Assembly: GCA_021852245.1 (NCBI GenBank)
Contig: JAJZNY010000361.1
Location: 1 to 9,863, forward strand
Direction of reading: 5' to 3'
From: Planctomycetota bacterium
Lineage (GTDB): Bacteria > Planctomycetota > Phycisphaerae > WQYP01
DNA: 9,863 bases
Below, one piece after another: positions 1-7,213 of the stretch. The stretch's first letter is position 1; each line of letters starts with the position of its first letter. Under the pieces are notes generated by a model. That model saw only the letters and a list, made by a program, of their open reading frames with translations. It searched no databases and was not told the DNA's origin. Both the position numbers and the translations under genes were made by a program.

Positions 1-7
1 GCTTTCG

Positions 8-1972
8 ATGTTTATTTTTATCCCGGCGACGGCACTGGGTACGCTTCTGCTCTGGCCCGCCCGTCCCTATTTGATGCAACTTCCCACACCTATGCCCGGA
101 ATCTATTTTCTCGCGTTTTCAGCCGCAGCTGGACTTCCTTCCCTCGGTTTGCTGACGATGCTTATTGGGGCGCTGCACCTGCTCGCATACGCTCCGCTGG
201 TGCTTTTGCTGGGCGGCACGATCGCCGGCTATGCCACCCTGAGCACCCATCTTAAATCTCTGCACTATGCAAACATCCGGAAACCCGTCGATGCCCGCTG
301 GCTGCTTTTTGCTGCCGCCATCGCAATCCCCGTTGCCGTGCTTCTCACCGCCGCCTGTTTTCCCGCCGGAACCCTCTGGCACACCGAGGGCAAAGGGTAC
401 GACGTACTGGAATATCACCTGCAATTACCCAGGCAATTTGTGTCGTCAAGCAGTATTGCCCCGGTGCGTGGAAATATTTATTCCTATCTGCCGCTGAATA
501 TCGAGATGCTCTTTACCCTGATGGCGAGTCTGGTAAAAATATTACCCGGCTGGGGAGGCTTGTACAGCCTGATTTATGGTTCGCAGCTGCTGATGGTTGG
601 CGTGACGGGCGTAACCGCCATCGCAGTCGGGCTGGCGCCGCTGCCGCTTTCGTGGCGCGGCCGTGCCATCGCCATGCTTCTTTTCCTCTCCACGCCCTGG
701 GTCATTGTCATCGGCTCTCTCGCGTACAACGATCCCGCCGTCCTTCTCATCGCCGCTGTCGCATTGCCACTCGCGATTGTCGGCGAAAGCCGCCAGGTCT
801 TCTGGCTGCTCGGTCTGCTGCTGGGGCTGGCCGTCGGCGTCAAAATGACGGCCGGAATTTCGATTGCCCTGCCGGTGGCGGCCATCTGGATTGCGCGGCG
901 TCGTTGGCGAGATTTATTGCTGGTTGTCCTGATCTCCACCGTTCTCTATTCGCCTTGGATGGTACGGTCGATGATCGCCAGCCACACCCGCCAATCCATC
1001 GGCAATCCCATTTTTCCGCTCTTTGCGCACACGTTGGGGATGGATCATTGGAGCAAAAATCTCGCCGCCCGGTTTGATCGTGGACATACGGCGCCGCTGC
1101 GCGATGCAGGTATCGTCGGCCACCTGCACGCCATGGCCGATCAGTGGTTCCTCGACCGGCAGTTTGGCGCGGGATTTGCCGCCATGGCCGATGCGCTGGT
1201 CCGACACCCCGGATATCCCGGCCCGAAAACCCCATGGGTTCTCCGGTTCGGCATCATCTGGATAGCGATATTTGTCGCTTCCGCAGTTGCACTTGCCACC
1301 GGTCCGGAGGCGTGGCTTTTATTCTTAGCAGGCGTGGTGCAGCTTATTTCCTGGCTTCTCTTCACCCAGATTCAGGCTCGCTTTCTCGTTCCCCTGATCG
1401 TCCCGTGCGTTTGGCTCACCGGCATGTCCATGCGAGCGATACCCAAAATAGCGGTGGTTTTGGTGGTGGGGCTGATGTTCCAGCTCAGCTTTTTGCTTGT
1501 GCTGCTGCGTTCGGAGAATGGTACCTTTCTGGGGGGTGCATATAGTCAGGTGATCGGTCGTTATTTTCAGTTACCCGAGATGTGGCTCATATCACGCCAT
1601 CCGCAGCGAATCCTCGCACCTTATGATCTCTCGAGTCCCGATTCTCGAATTTATCTGGAGGGGTTTGATGCTCCCCTCTATGTTCATGGCCACATCATTT
1701 ACAACACGGTCTTTAATCGGAATCGATTGGCAAGATACTTTGCGGCCCATGGCGCTGCGGCTACCGTTAAGTGGCTGCAGAAGCATCATGTGCGGCTCGT
1801 CGTCTTTGACTGGTCGGAAATTGAGCGATTGGGCCGCACCTATGGCTTCAATCGCGTAGTGACGCCAAAAATGGCCGAGGCGTTGCTGCTGGCCGGATTG
1901 CGCCCGCTACCGGCAAAACTCGCGCCGGCGATGAGTATTTTTGTTGTGCCCCGACGTGTGAGCAGTCATTAA
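8..1972 (+). CDS. GT-C type membrane glycosyltransferase, possibly 5'-partial
   Basis: This 654-residue polytopic membrane protein has about ten or more hydrophobic segments up to residue 500, then a soluble C-terminal domain of about 150 residues. The layout is that of GT-C (GT39/ArnT/PMT-like) enzymes, which move a sugar from a polyprenyl-phosphate donor on the outer face of the cytoplasmic membrane. Family-like features are YDVLEYHL (131-138) in the first large outer loop, where GT-C enzymes keep their catalytic acid; NDP at 241-243; GNPIFPLF (332-339); and ARFLVPLIVP (458-467). The C-terminal domain has IYLEGFDAPLYV (548-559) and VVFDWSEIERL (598-608), resembling periplasmic tails of planctomycete GT39-like proteins. 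The start is uncertain: the frame is open to the window edge and no ribosome site can be seen, so the true start may lie outside. Donor and acceptor cannot be told from sequence. The gene is convergent with the FUSC gene. Confidence 0.75.
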   Translation: MFIFIPATALGTLLLWPARPYLMQLPTPMPGIYFLAFSAAAGLPSLGLLTMLIGALHLLAYAPLVLLLGGTIAGYATLSTHLKSLHYANIRKPVDARWLLFAAAIAIPVAVLLTAACFPAGTLWHTEGKGYDVLEYHLQLPRQFVSSSSIAPVRGNIYSYLPLNIEMLFTLMASLVKILPGWGGLYSLIYGSQLLMVGVTGVTAIAVGLAPLPLSWRGRAIAMLLFLSTPWVIVIGSLAYNDPAVLLIAAVALPLAIVGESRQVFWLLGLLLGLAVGVKMTAGISIALPVAAIWIARRRWRDLLLVVLISTVLYSPWMVRSMIASHTRQSIGNPIFPLFAHTLGMDHWSKNLAARFDRGHTAPLRDAGIVGHLHAMADQWFLDRQFGAGFAAMADALVRHPGYPGPKTPWVLRFGIIWIAIFVASAVALATGPEAWLLFLAGVVQLISWLLFTQIQARFLVPLIVPCVWLTGMSMRAIPKIAVVLVVGLMFQLSFLLVLLRSENGTFLGGAYSQVIGRYFQLPEMWLISRHPQRILAPYDLSSPDSRIYLEGFDAPLYVHGHIIYNTVFNRNRLARYFAAHGAAATVKWLQKHHVRLVVFDWSEIERLGRTYGFNRVVTPKMAEALLLAGLRPLPAKLAPAMSIFVVPRRVSSH

Positions 1973-2182
1973 CCTGTAATAGTTCGACCGCGTGAATCTT
2001 GCGCCCGGACGACCGGCGAGAGCATGATGCGGCTGAACCGGCGTGATTTCCCATGTTTTAATGCGAAGAACAATGCATAGGTGGTACCGCACGGTCGTTA
2101 TGGAATTGCCGTCGGATGGAACAGCCGAAGTATTAAATATGCGGGAATAACACGCTGGTATTGTGCACCGGCGATGAGCTTT
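1973..2182. other. Convergent intergenic region, no clear feature
   Basis: This 210 bp gap lies between the stop codons of the GT-C and FUSC genes, so terminators would be expected on both strands. The best inverted repeat I can see is CGCCCGG (2002-2008) facing CCGGCG (2013-2018), a six-pair stem with one bulged base. No T-tract follows it on either strand. I found no convincing intrinsic terminator, small gene or repeat. Confidence 0.5.
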
Positions 2183-4384
2183 TCATGATGCGGAAGGTTT
2201 TATTGTCGGCGCCGGTGATTTCATTTCGCATGGTGTCGATCCACGCCAGGCGCTGATCTGCTCGCCCAGCGTATTGGCACTATTGACGAGATGCACAATC
2301 TGAATACGTATGGAATCCTGGAGTAATTCCGTCGGCGGATGGATGGATTGAAACGTGCGGAGCAATTGCGCAGTTTCCACCGGCGCCGATGCAGTTTCCT
2401 CGTTGGAGAGATGGGTTAAAAACTGATCAAGGGCGGTGAAGAATGGTCGGCAGTAGGTTATCAGTTTGCGCCGTGGCGCGGTAACATCTATGGCCTCCAT
2501 GGCTGCCGCTGCGTTGTAGAGCCGAAGCGAACTGGCCAACACTCCGCTGAGTAGCCGCATGGTGTGAGGATCGGCGGACATCTCTCCCATGAGGCGGCCG
2601 ACGGATGCCTCCAGACTTGTGCGAGCCAGTTGTGCCTTGCGTCGCGAGATCGGGGGCGATTCCGTTTTCGGTAGCGTATCATCGAACCGGTGCAGGACAC
2701 TCAGAAGATATTCTCGATGCGTGCGTAGCAGCGACTCGATATGGCGGCCGACCTGCCGCTGTTCCCGCGTCGGCCACAGGCAGTAGGCCGCAATGGCGAT
2801 ACCTCCGCCGATGAGCGTACATAGTGCCCGCGCGTTGATCAGGTGCATGATATTTTCGCCCCCTTGTGCGAGCAGAATCACGATGAGCCCACTTATGAAG
2901 ACGGCAAAGAGACCATAATTCATGGGTCCGAAGTATCTCAGCAGCAGCATCAATATCCCCACCAGTAATATAGGAATACCTATAAAAGCCGGGGCCAGTG
3001 CGTATAACCATGTGAGCAGAATAAGACCGATCATCGTGCCGGCGATTCGCAGCAAACCACGGCTGATCGTTGCGCTGAAGTCCGGCTTGAGCACCAACCC
3101 CACCGTCATGGGTATCCAGTACCCATTGGCCGTCCGGAACACATGGGAGGCGAACATGGCCGCAATCAGGCAGGCAGCCATCCGGACGGCATGTCGAAAC
3201 GCTGGTGAATGGAAATTCAGATTAACGCCGATCAGGGCAAGGCTCGCGGAGAGCCGGCGGTTGTACCGAGCCTCAGGCCGATCAGGATCGCGCCGACCGG
3301 AGCGCGCGGTCATCGCGTCTGCGGCGATATCGGCGATGATCCAGAGTTGCCGTGCAAGAATCGCGAGGCATTCCGTCAGATCGTCGAGGCGATCCGCCGC
3401 CCCGCAGTCGGCCATCTCGCGTGCAATGCTCTCTTGATTGAACATATATATTCCTGCCGGCACCGGTGCACGACTCGTCGCCCGGCGATTTCCGGTGAGA
3501 ATCCCGACAACCCCCATCAGTTGCTGATGGATCGCATCTTGAACCTCAAGAATCGATTTGCACCCCGCCGCTTGCGGCGGCAGTCCATTGGTGATCTCCC
3601 GCAACCGCATCAGTTGTATTGCCACGCGCTCGCCCTGCGTCACAAGCGATCGAATACGCTGGCCTTGAATTGAAAAATCGTCATCGAGCGCCGCGGGGTT
3701 GTCGATGGACGGCGGTGGTTGCGATAACGAATTTCGGGCCAAAGTGCTCTCACCGTCGGCGGTGGGCCGTATCCAGTCGGCAAGGTCGGAAAAATAAGTC
3801 GCAAGCATCTGTCGCTGCGGCGCGTAGGGATTAAACGGCATCATCAGCAGGGAACAGGCGGTCTGAATCAGTCCGCCGAACAAGCCCGAGAGTGCCAGCG
3901 TCCACGCGGCATCCCACGTCACGCTTCGGGCGGAAAAGACCGTTATGGTGACAATGGCCGCAAGGCCGATGTCGCCGGCCTCCGCCCCAAGACAGACGGC
4001 AAGCGCCGATGTAAAACCCACCAGCGCCGTTATTGCCATAGCAACCGGCCAGATATCCGCGACCTGAGTACCGACGAGGATCATCGCAGCAACGCAGGCC
4101 GACGCTGCCAACAGATGTTCCGCCCTGCGTCGGTAGGGCAGCGCACTGTCAGAGAAGCTGGTCATCAGGGCGCCGATGCTCAGGCCCACGGCGATTAAAT
4201 GATGATTCACCATAAGACCGACGGCCAGTGCGACCGCCACCCCGACTGCATTGCGGACCGCCATCGGGCCGTTTCGCTTCCGCATATCCAGATGCAGCAG
4301 AGCTGCCAGAAAACCCTGCGGCGCGACGCTGCTTGCGGCAGGCGTGTGTTTCGAAAGTTTCGGCTCAGTGAGCTTCATTTCCAT
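2183..4384 (-). CDS. FUSC-family (YccS/fusaric acid resistance-like) membrane protein
   Basis: This 733-residue inner-membrane protein has the duplicated layout of the FUSC/aromatic acid exporter family: a membrane block (about residues 43-185), a soluble helical stretch (about 190-395), a second membrane block (about 397-537) and a soluble C-terminal tail. The second block carries the clearest FUSC_2-type signature: FRHAVRMA (396-403), NGYWIPMTVGLVLKPDFS (420-437), then SRGLLRIAGTMIG (441-453). Family members such as YccS, YhfK and AaeB are proposed or shown to export aromatic acids or act in envelope stress; the substrate here is unknown. No HlyD-like adaptor or outer-membrane partner gene is adjacent, so a tripartite pump is not supported, and the gene appears monocistronic. 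The start at 4384 gives MEMKLTEP; Met3 is an alternative. No Shine-Dalgarno site precedes either, but a TATTTT box lies 8 nt before the first ATG. Confidence 0.85.
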   Translation of the reverse strand: MEMKLTEPKLSKHTPAASSVAPQGFLAALLHLDMRKRNGPMAVRNAVGVAVALAVGLMVNHHLIAVGLSIGALMTSFSDSALPYRRRAEHLLAASACVAAMILVGTQVADIWPVAMAITALVGFTSALAVCLGAEAGDIGLAAIVTITVFSARSVTWDAAWTLALSGLFGGLIQTACSLLMMPFNPYAPQRQMLATYFSDLADWIRPTADGESTLARNSLSQPPPSIDNPAALDDDFSIQGQRIRSLVTQGERVAIQLMRLREITNGLPPQAAGCKSILEVQDAIHQQLMGVVGILTGNRRATSRAPVPAGIYMFNQESIAREMADCGAADRLDDLTECLAILARQLWIIADIAADAMTARSGRRDPDRPEARYNRRLSASLALIGVNLNFHSPAFRHAVRMAACLIAAMFASHVFRTANGYWIPMTVGLVLKPDFSATISRGLLRIAGTMIGLILLTWLYALAPAFIGIPILLVGILMLLLRYFGPMNYGLFAVFISGLIVILLAQGGENIMHLINARALCTLIGGGIAIAAYCLWPTREQRQVGRHIESLLRTHREYLLSVLHRFDDTLPKTESPPISRRKAQLARTSLEASVGRLMGEMSADPHTMRLLSGVLASSLRLYNAAAAMEAIDVTAPRRKLITYCRPFFTALDQFLTHLSNEETASAPVETAQLLRTFQSIHPPTELLQDSIRIQIVHLVNSANTLGEQISAWRGSTPCEMKSPAPTIKPSAS

Positions 4385-4392
4385 ACGGTATT

Positions 4393-4398
4393 AAAATA
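4393..4398 (-). promoter_or_regulatory. Candidate -10 box TATTTT before the FUSC gene
   Basis: On the minus strand TATTTT is followed by AATACCGT and then the ATG at 4384-4382. It fits the TANNNT -10 pattern, and its spacing would place the transcript start about 2 nt before the start codon. There is no recognisable -35 element and no Shine-Dalgarno sequence. This is a weak candidate, listed mainly because two other genes in the window show the same arrangement. Confidence 0.25.
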
Positions 4399-4569
4399 GC
4401 CGATTTGGCTGAGGTACACGCGGATACTTGCATACGGGCAAAACCGCGGGCAGAATAGGGTTATCGGAATGGCCTGGGTTTCTGCGATGACGAAGCGAAA
4501 CGGCGGGCGCAGTGCCGACGTGCGGATGGGAAACATTCATCGGCCCGGACGGCGGAATCTGAATGTTAC

Positions 4570-4573
4570 GGAG
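4570..4573 (+). promoter_or_regulatory. Ribosome binding site GGAG deciding the HNH gene start
   Basis: GGAG lies 8 nt before the GTG at 4582. It overlaps the other in-frame GTG at 4573, so it cannot serve that codon. The start is therefore placed at 4582, which leaves a short leader before the conserved FSGLSCNVLVLN segment. Confidence 0.6.
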
Positions 4574-4581
4574 TGTGCGGC

Positions 4582-5217
4582 GTGTCGCAGGCAGCCCCTT
4601 TTTCCGGCCTCTCGTGCAATGTGCTCGTGCTCAATCGTCTTTACATGGCGATTCGAGTGGTGAGTGCGGCACGGGCGTTTTCTCTGCTCTCACGCAGCCG
4701 GGCAGAGGTTATCTCCGTCGAAAATGGTTCCTATTTCAATTACAATATTGAATCATGGATTGAAATATCGCAGCTCAAAGCTCAGTTTGAGCGTGAGACT
4801 CACGATTTTGTCCGGACGGTCCGCTGTGAAATTGCTGTGCCGCGGATTATTCGCCTGCTGGGTTATGATCGCCTTCCCAAGCAGGATGTGAAACTGAATC
4901 GACGAAACATCTACGCCCGCGACAGCGGAACCTGCCAGTATTGCGGCAAACGTTTTCCGTCAAGCGAATTATCGCTTGATCACGTGGTGCCGCGCTCGTT
5001 GGGTGGCAAAACCACCTGGGAAAATCTGGTATGCGCCTGCGTTTACTGCAATGCGAAAAAAGGCGGCCGCACCCCCCATCAAGCCCACATGCATCTGCTT
5101 CGCCCGCCGGTTAAGCCCAAGCGAAATCCGGTTATCAATGTCCGACTTGGCTCGGATCGCTATTCGTCATGGCAGCATTTCCTGGATCATGCTTACTGGA
5201 GTGTGGAACTCAAGTAA
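4582..5217 (+). CDS. HNH endonuclease family protein (planctomycete type)
   Basis: This is a 211-residue soluble protein. An N-terminal domain (about 7-100) has CNVLVLNRLYMAIRVV and later EIAVPRIIRLLGYDRLP. It is followed by a zinc-type HNH domain: CQYC (118-121), the core DH (133-134) in LDHVVPRS, the Asn in WENLVC (Asn148), and CVYCN (153-157) followed by KKGG. The four cysteines should bind a structural zinc, and the Asp-His and Asn/His residues should form the beta-beta-alpha metal nuclease site, so the catalytic core looks intact. The tail has RPPVKPKRNP and ends HAYWSVEL. As far as I recall, this whole architecture is common and well conserved in Planctomycetota, where its biological role is unknown. 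It is not next to a methylase, integrase or phage gene, so restriction or mobility is not indicated. The GTG at 4582 is chosen because GGAG sits 8 nt upstream; a GTG at 4573 and an ATG at 4645 are alternatives. Its 3' end overlaps the convergent GT2 gene by 8 bp. Confidence 0.88.
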   Translation: MSQAAPFSGLSCNVLVLNRLYMAIRVVSAARAFSLLSRSRAEVISVENGSYFNYNIESWIEISQLKAQFERETHDFVRTVRCEIAVPRIIRLLGYDRLPKQDVKLNRRNIYARDSGTCQYCGKRFPSSELSLDHVVPRSLGGKTTWENLVCACVYCNAKKGGRTPHQAHMHLLRPPVKPKRNPVINVRLGSDRYSSWQHFLDHAYWSVELK

Positions 5218-6328
5218 TTCTGCCGCGCCACGCAATGGATTTCCCGGTGAGATGGCACCAGAATGCGTACCACTCAATCGCCAGCAGATAGATAATCCCC
5301 ACGGGATTTAGCAACGCTCCGGGAATGGATTGATCGAACTTTGCGGCGGCAATGAGCCTCACGGCGATCGTCATGAGGGTCGCAATCCCCGCCCAGAGAC
5401 TGGCGGCGGAATCTCCGTTGATCAGCGAGGAAATCCACAGGATGACCGGCAGCACCTGTCCGCCGAAGAGCATCATCGTCGCGGGCAGTATTAATTTCGG
5501 TGATGCCAGCCCTTCCGTGGCATTTTTGGCCAGACCGCGGATCAGTTGCCCGCTCGATGAATACATGCGGCAGGATGCCAGGCGCGTACCGTCAAATATG
5601 TCGGTCATAATCCCGTGCTTTCGGAATGCCCGTGGTAAGGTGATTCCGTCGTGACGCGATGAGGTGATGGCTGAATGGCCCCCGACCGTAAAATAATCAT
5701 CCTTTCTGGCGGCAAATATCTGGCCGCAACCGGCGGCGAGGGACGGCCTACTGCTGCGACGCATCTGCCAGATGGGTAAAAATCCGAGCAGCACCAGATG
5801 CATGAGCGGAATGACCAGTTGTTCGGAGAGACTTATCGTAATCTGGCGGGGGAACATGCTGACAAGTCCTGCCGGGCCGCCAGTGAGTTCCGCAGCCAGC
5901 GAGGCAAAAGCGTCCGGGGTCGGTTCAACATCCGCATCCATGAAGATCAGAATGTCGTGAGCGGCCAGTTGGGCCAGTTCCCAGCAGGCGTGCTGTTTGC
6001 CGCACCATCCGGTGGGGAGTTCGGACGCCTTGGCAAGCCGCACACGCGAATCGCGGCGCGAAATATCACTCACAATTTGCGCTGTGGCATCCGTCGAATG
6101 ATCGTCGAGAACGATCACCTCCATGATAATATCTCTGCTCTGAAGGACGGCCTCAAGAGCGCGACCGATATGTGCAGCTTCATCGCGCGCCGGTATTAAG
6201 ATCGATACGCTCGGCGATGAACCCGCCGGATGATGGCGAGGCGGATGAAAAAAACGCAGGTTCACAAGAAATGTGATGGTTGGTATGACGGCGAGAAAAA
6301 AGCACGCGATGGAAGCAAACAGCAGCAT
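5210..6328 (-). CDS. Family 2 glycosyltransferase, CrtQ/HpnB-like
   Basis: This 372-residue protein has an N-terminal membrane anchor (about 1-24), a cytoplasmic GT-A catalytic domain and about three hydrophobic segments after residue 280. GT2 marks are SVSILIPARDE (40-50), the nucleotide-binding DD (75-76) in VLDDHSTD, the metal-binding DAD (131-133), and Asp227 in SRHDGITLPR at the usual place of the catalytic-base acid (most relatives have ED or DD there). PTGWCGKQHACWELA (105-119), LVSMFPRQ (155-162) and RGLAKNATEGLA (264-275) resemble CrtQ, the glucosyltransferase of staphyloxanthin synthesis, and HpnB of hopanoid clusters. It probably puts a sugar on an isoprenoid or other lipid at the membrane. 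Its ATG overlaps the stop of the upstream acyltransferase gene by one base (TGATG), implying translational coupling and a joint product. The exact acceptor is inference, since no carotenoid or hopanoid backbone gene is in view. Confidence 0.83.
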   Translation of the reverse strand: MLLFASIACFFLAVIPTITFLVNLRFFHPPRHHPAGSSPSVSILIPARDEAAHIGRALEAVLQSRDIIMEVIVLDDHSTDATAQIVSDISRRDSRVRLAKASELPTGWCGKQHACWELAQLAAHDILIFMDADVEPTPDAFASLAAELTGGPAGLVSMFPRQITISLSEQLVIPLMHLVLLGFLPIWQMRRSSRPSLAAGCGQIFAARKDDYFTVGGHSAITSSRHDGITLPRAFRKHGIMTDIFDGTRLASCRMYSSSGQLIRGLAKNATEGLASPKLILPATMMLFGGQVLPVILWISSLINGDSAASLWAGIATLMTIAVRLIAAAKFDQSIPGALLNPVGIIYLLAIEWYAFWCHLTGKSIAWRGRIT

Positions 6329-7146
6329 CAGAATGATTTCCCACCATGCGCGGCGGCAAACGGCTTGCCTCGGATAAGCGAACCGGTCCGTCGAATCAAA
6401 TCATAAATTCCGCCGACCCCAGCGGTTCCATCCTGCAGAACTTCAAATTCCTCCCATCGCCGCTGCATGACTTTTTCAGCCAGCCGATCCATTTCCATCT
6501 CCAGCCGCCGGGCGAAGAACTCGGTCCAATCCGCGGGTGTGCGTGCGGATTCTTCCTTCATTTTGATCGGCGATCCGAACCGGACCGCAGCCTCTGCCGT
6601 GCGCTCCTCGCCAAATGTATATTCCACAGCCATGGGGATAAAGATAAGATCAGTACGAATTTCCGTCAGATGGCCAATTCCCCTCTTCATCGCCACCGGG
6701 CGACATCGCACATCCCGAAAACGTCCCTCCGGCGTGAGCCAGAGGATGGCGTCCGGCAGGGTAAAAATATACTCGCAGGCGGAAAGGAACTGTTTAGCTC
6801 CACGCCGCACATTGCGATCCACCGGAAAAAAGCCGAGTTTTTTCATCACACGGTACTGATTCAGTGCCGCTGCATCGATGGGAGCGAAATGGCGGCAGTG
6901 TGCATAGTGACGCGCAGCAATCAATGCCCCGATCAGCGGATCCCACCAGGAACTGTGATTGACAAAAATCACCGTCGGGCCTTCGAGCACAGGTGGAAGC
7001 CCGTCGCGATCGCACCGGACGGCATGAAAATGCCGCCGTACGTAACGCGGTATGTACCATGCCGCCAGCGATGCCAGCCGTGGGCTGTAAACCGGGGCAC
7101 CGGGTAATGGACCCTGATTAATGTCGGCCAACGCTGCCTTCCTCAC
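6328..7146 (-). CDS. PlsC-family lipid acyltransferase
   Basis: This 272-residue protein has a PlsC (AGPAT-type) domain. The HX4D catalytic motif is present as NHSSWWDP (63-70; His64, Asp69). It is followed by GFFPVDR (105-111), the acceptor-binding PEGRFRD (139-145) and a late IPMAVEY (170-176). Such enzymes move an acyl chain from acyl-CoA or acyl-ACP to a hydroxyl, usually of lysophosphatidic acid. The C-terminal segment GVGGIYDLIRRTGSLIRGKPF (243-263) resembles acyltransferases that I recall beside CrtQ-like glycosyltransferases, so the acceptor may be a glycosylated isoprenoid, as for CrtO in staphyloxanthin synthesis. That is inference; routine phospholipid synthesis is the alternative. 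The start is GTG, giving MRKAALADINQG. No Shine-Dalgarno site precedes it, but TAAGAT ends 5 nt upstream. It is coupled to the GT2 gene by a one-base overlap. Confidence 0.85.
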   Translation of the reverse strand: MRKAALADINQGPLPGAPVYSPRLASLAAWYIPRYVRRHFHAVRCDRDGLPPVLEGPTVIFVNHSSWWDPLIGALIAARHYAHCRHFAPIDAAALNQYRVMKKLGFFPVDRNVRRGAKQFLSACEYIFTLPDAILWLTPEGRFRDVRCRPVAMKRGIGHLTEIRTDLIFIPMAVEYTFGEERTAEAAVRFGSPIKMKEESARTPADWTEFFARRLEMEMDRLAEKVMQRRWEEFEVLQDGTAGVGGIYDLIRRTGSLIRGKPFAAAHGGKSF

Positions 7147-7151
7147 GTGAT

Positions 7152-7157
7152 ATCTTA
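7152..7157 (-). promoter_or_regulatory. Candidate -10 box TAAGAT before the acyltransferase gene
   Basis: TAAGAT is followed by ATCAC and then the GTG start codon. It fits TANNNT, and the 5-nt spacing would put the transcript start at or next to the start codon. No -35 element is found at normal spacing; a TTGAAT lies only 12 nt upstream. There is no Shine-Dalgarno site. If real, this would be an internal promoter in the minus-strand run giving a leaderless message for the acyltransferase-GT2 pair. Confidence 0.25.
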
Positions 7158-7213
7158 GCCTGGAAGATGATTCAAGCGCTCTTCATCTCCGGTACCGGGC
7201 GTCCTGCCCCGCA

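Noticed and set aside
2002..2018. GC-rich stem after the GT-C gene
   Set aside because: It is a short stem with a bulge and a four-base loop, and no run of T follows on either strand, so it is not a credible intrinsic terminator.
1907..2092. A 61-codon minus-strand open frame in the gap after the GT-C gene
   Set aside because: It overlaps the GT-C coding end, is rich in Arg/His with no motif, and has no ribosome site that I can see.
4428..4456. Possible sigma70-like promoter for the HNH gene: TTGCAT, 17 nt, CAGAAT
   Set aside because: The spacing is right, but only three and four of six bases match the -35 and -10 consensus, which is common by chance.
4469..4663. A 64-codon plus-strand open frame starting in the FUSC-HNH gap
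   Set aside because: It runs out of frame into the start of the HNH gene and its product has no recognisable features.
6346..7107. A 253-codon open frame on the plus strand opposite the acyltransferase gene
   Set aside because: The product has no family features, while the opposite strand has a full PlsC motif set. It is an antisense shadow.
7165..7188. Inverted repeat AGATGA/TCATCT with a 12-nt loop between the coaB-type and acyltransferase genes
   Set aside because: The stem is six pairs, AT-containing and long-looped, with no T-tract. It is too weak to call a terminator or attenuator.
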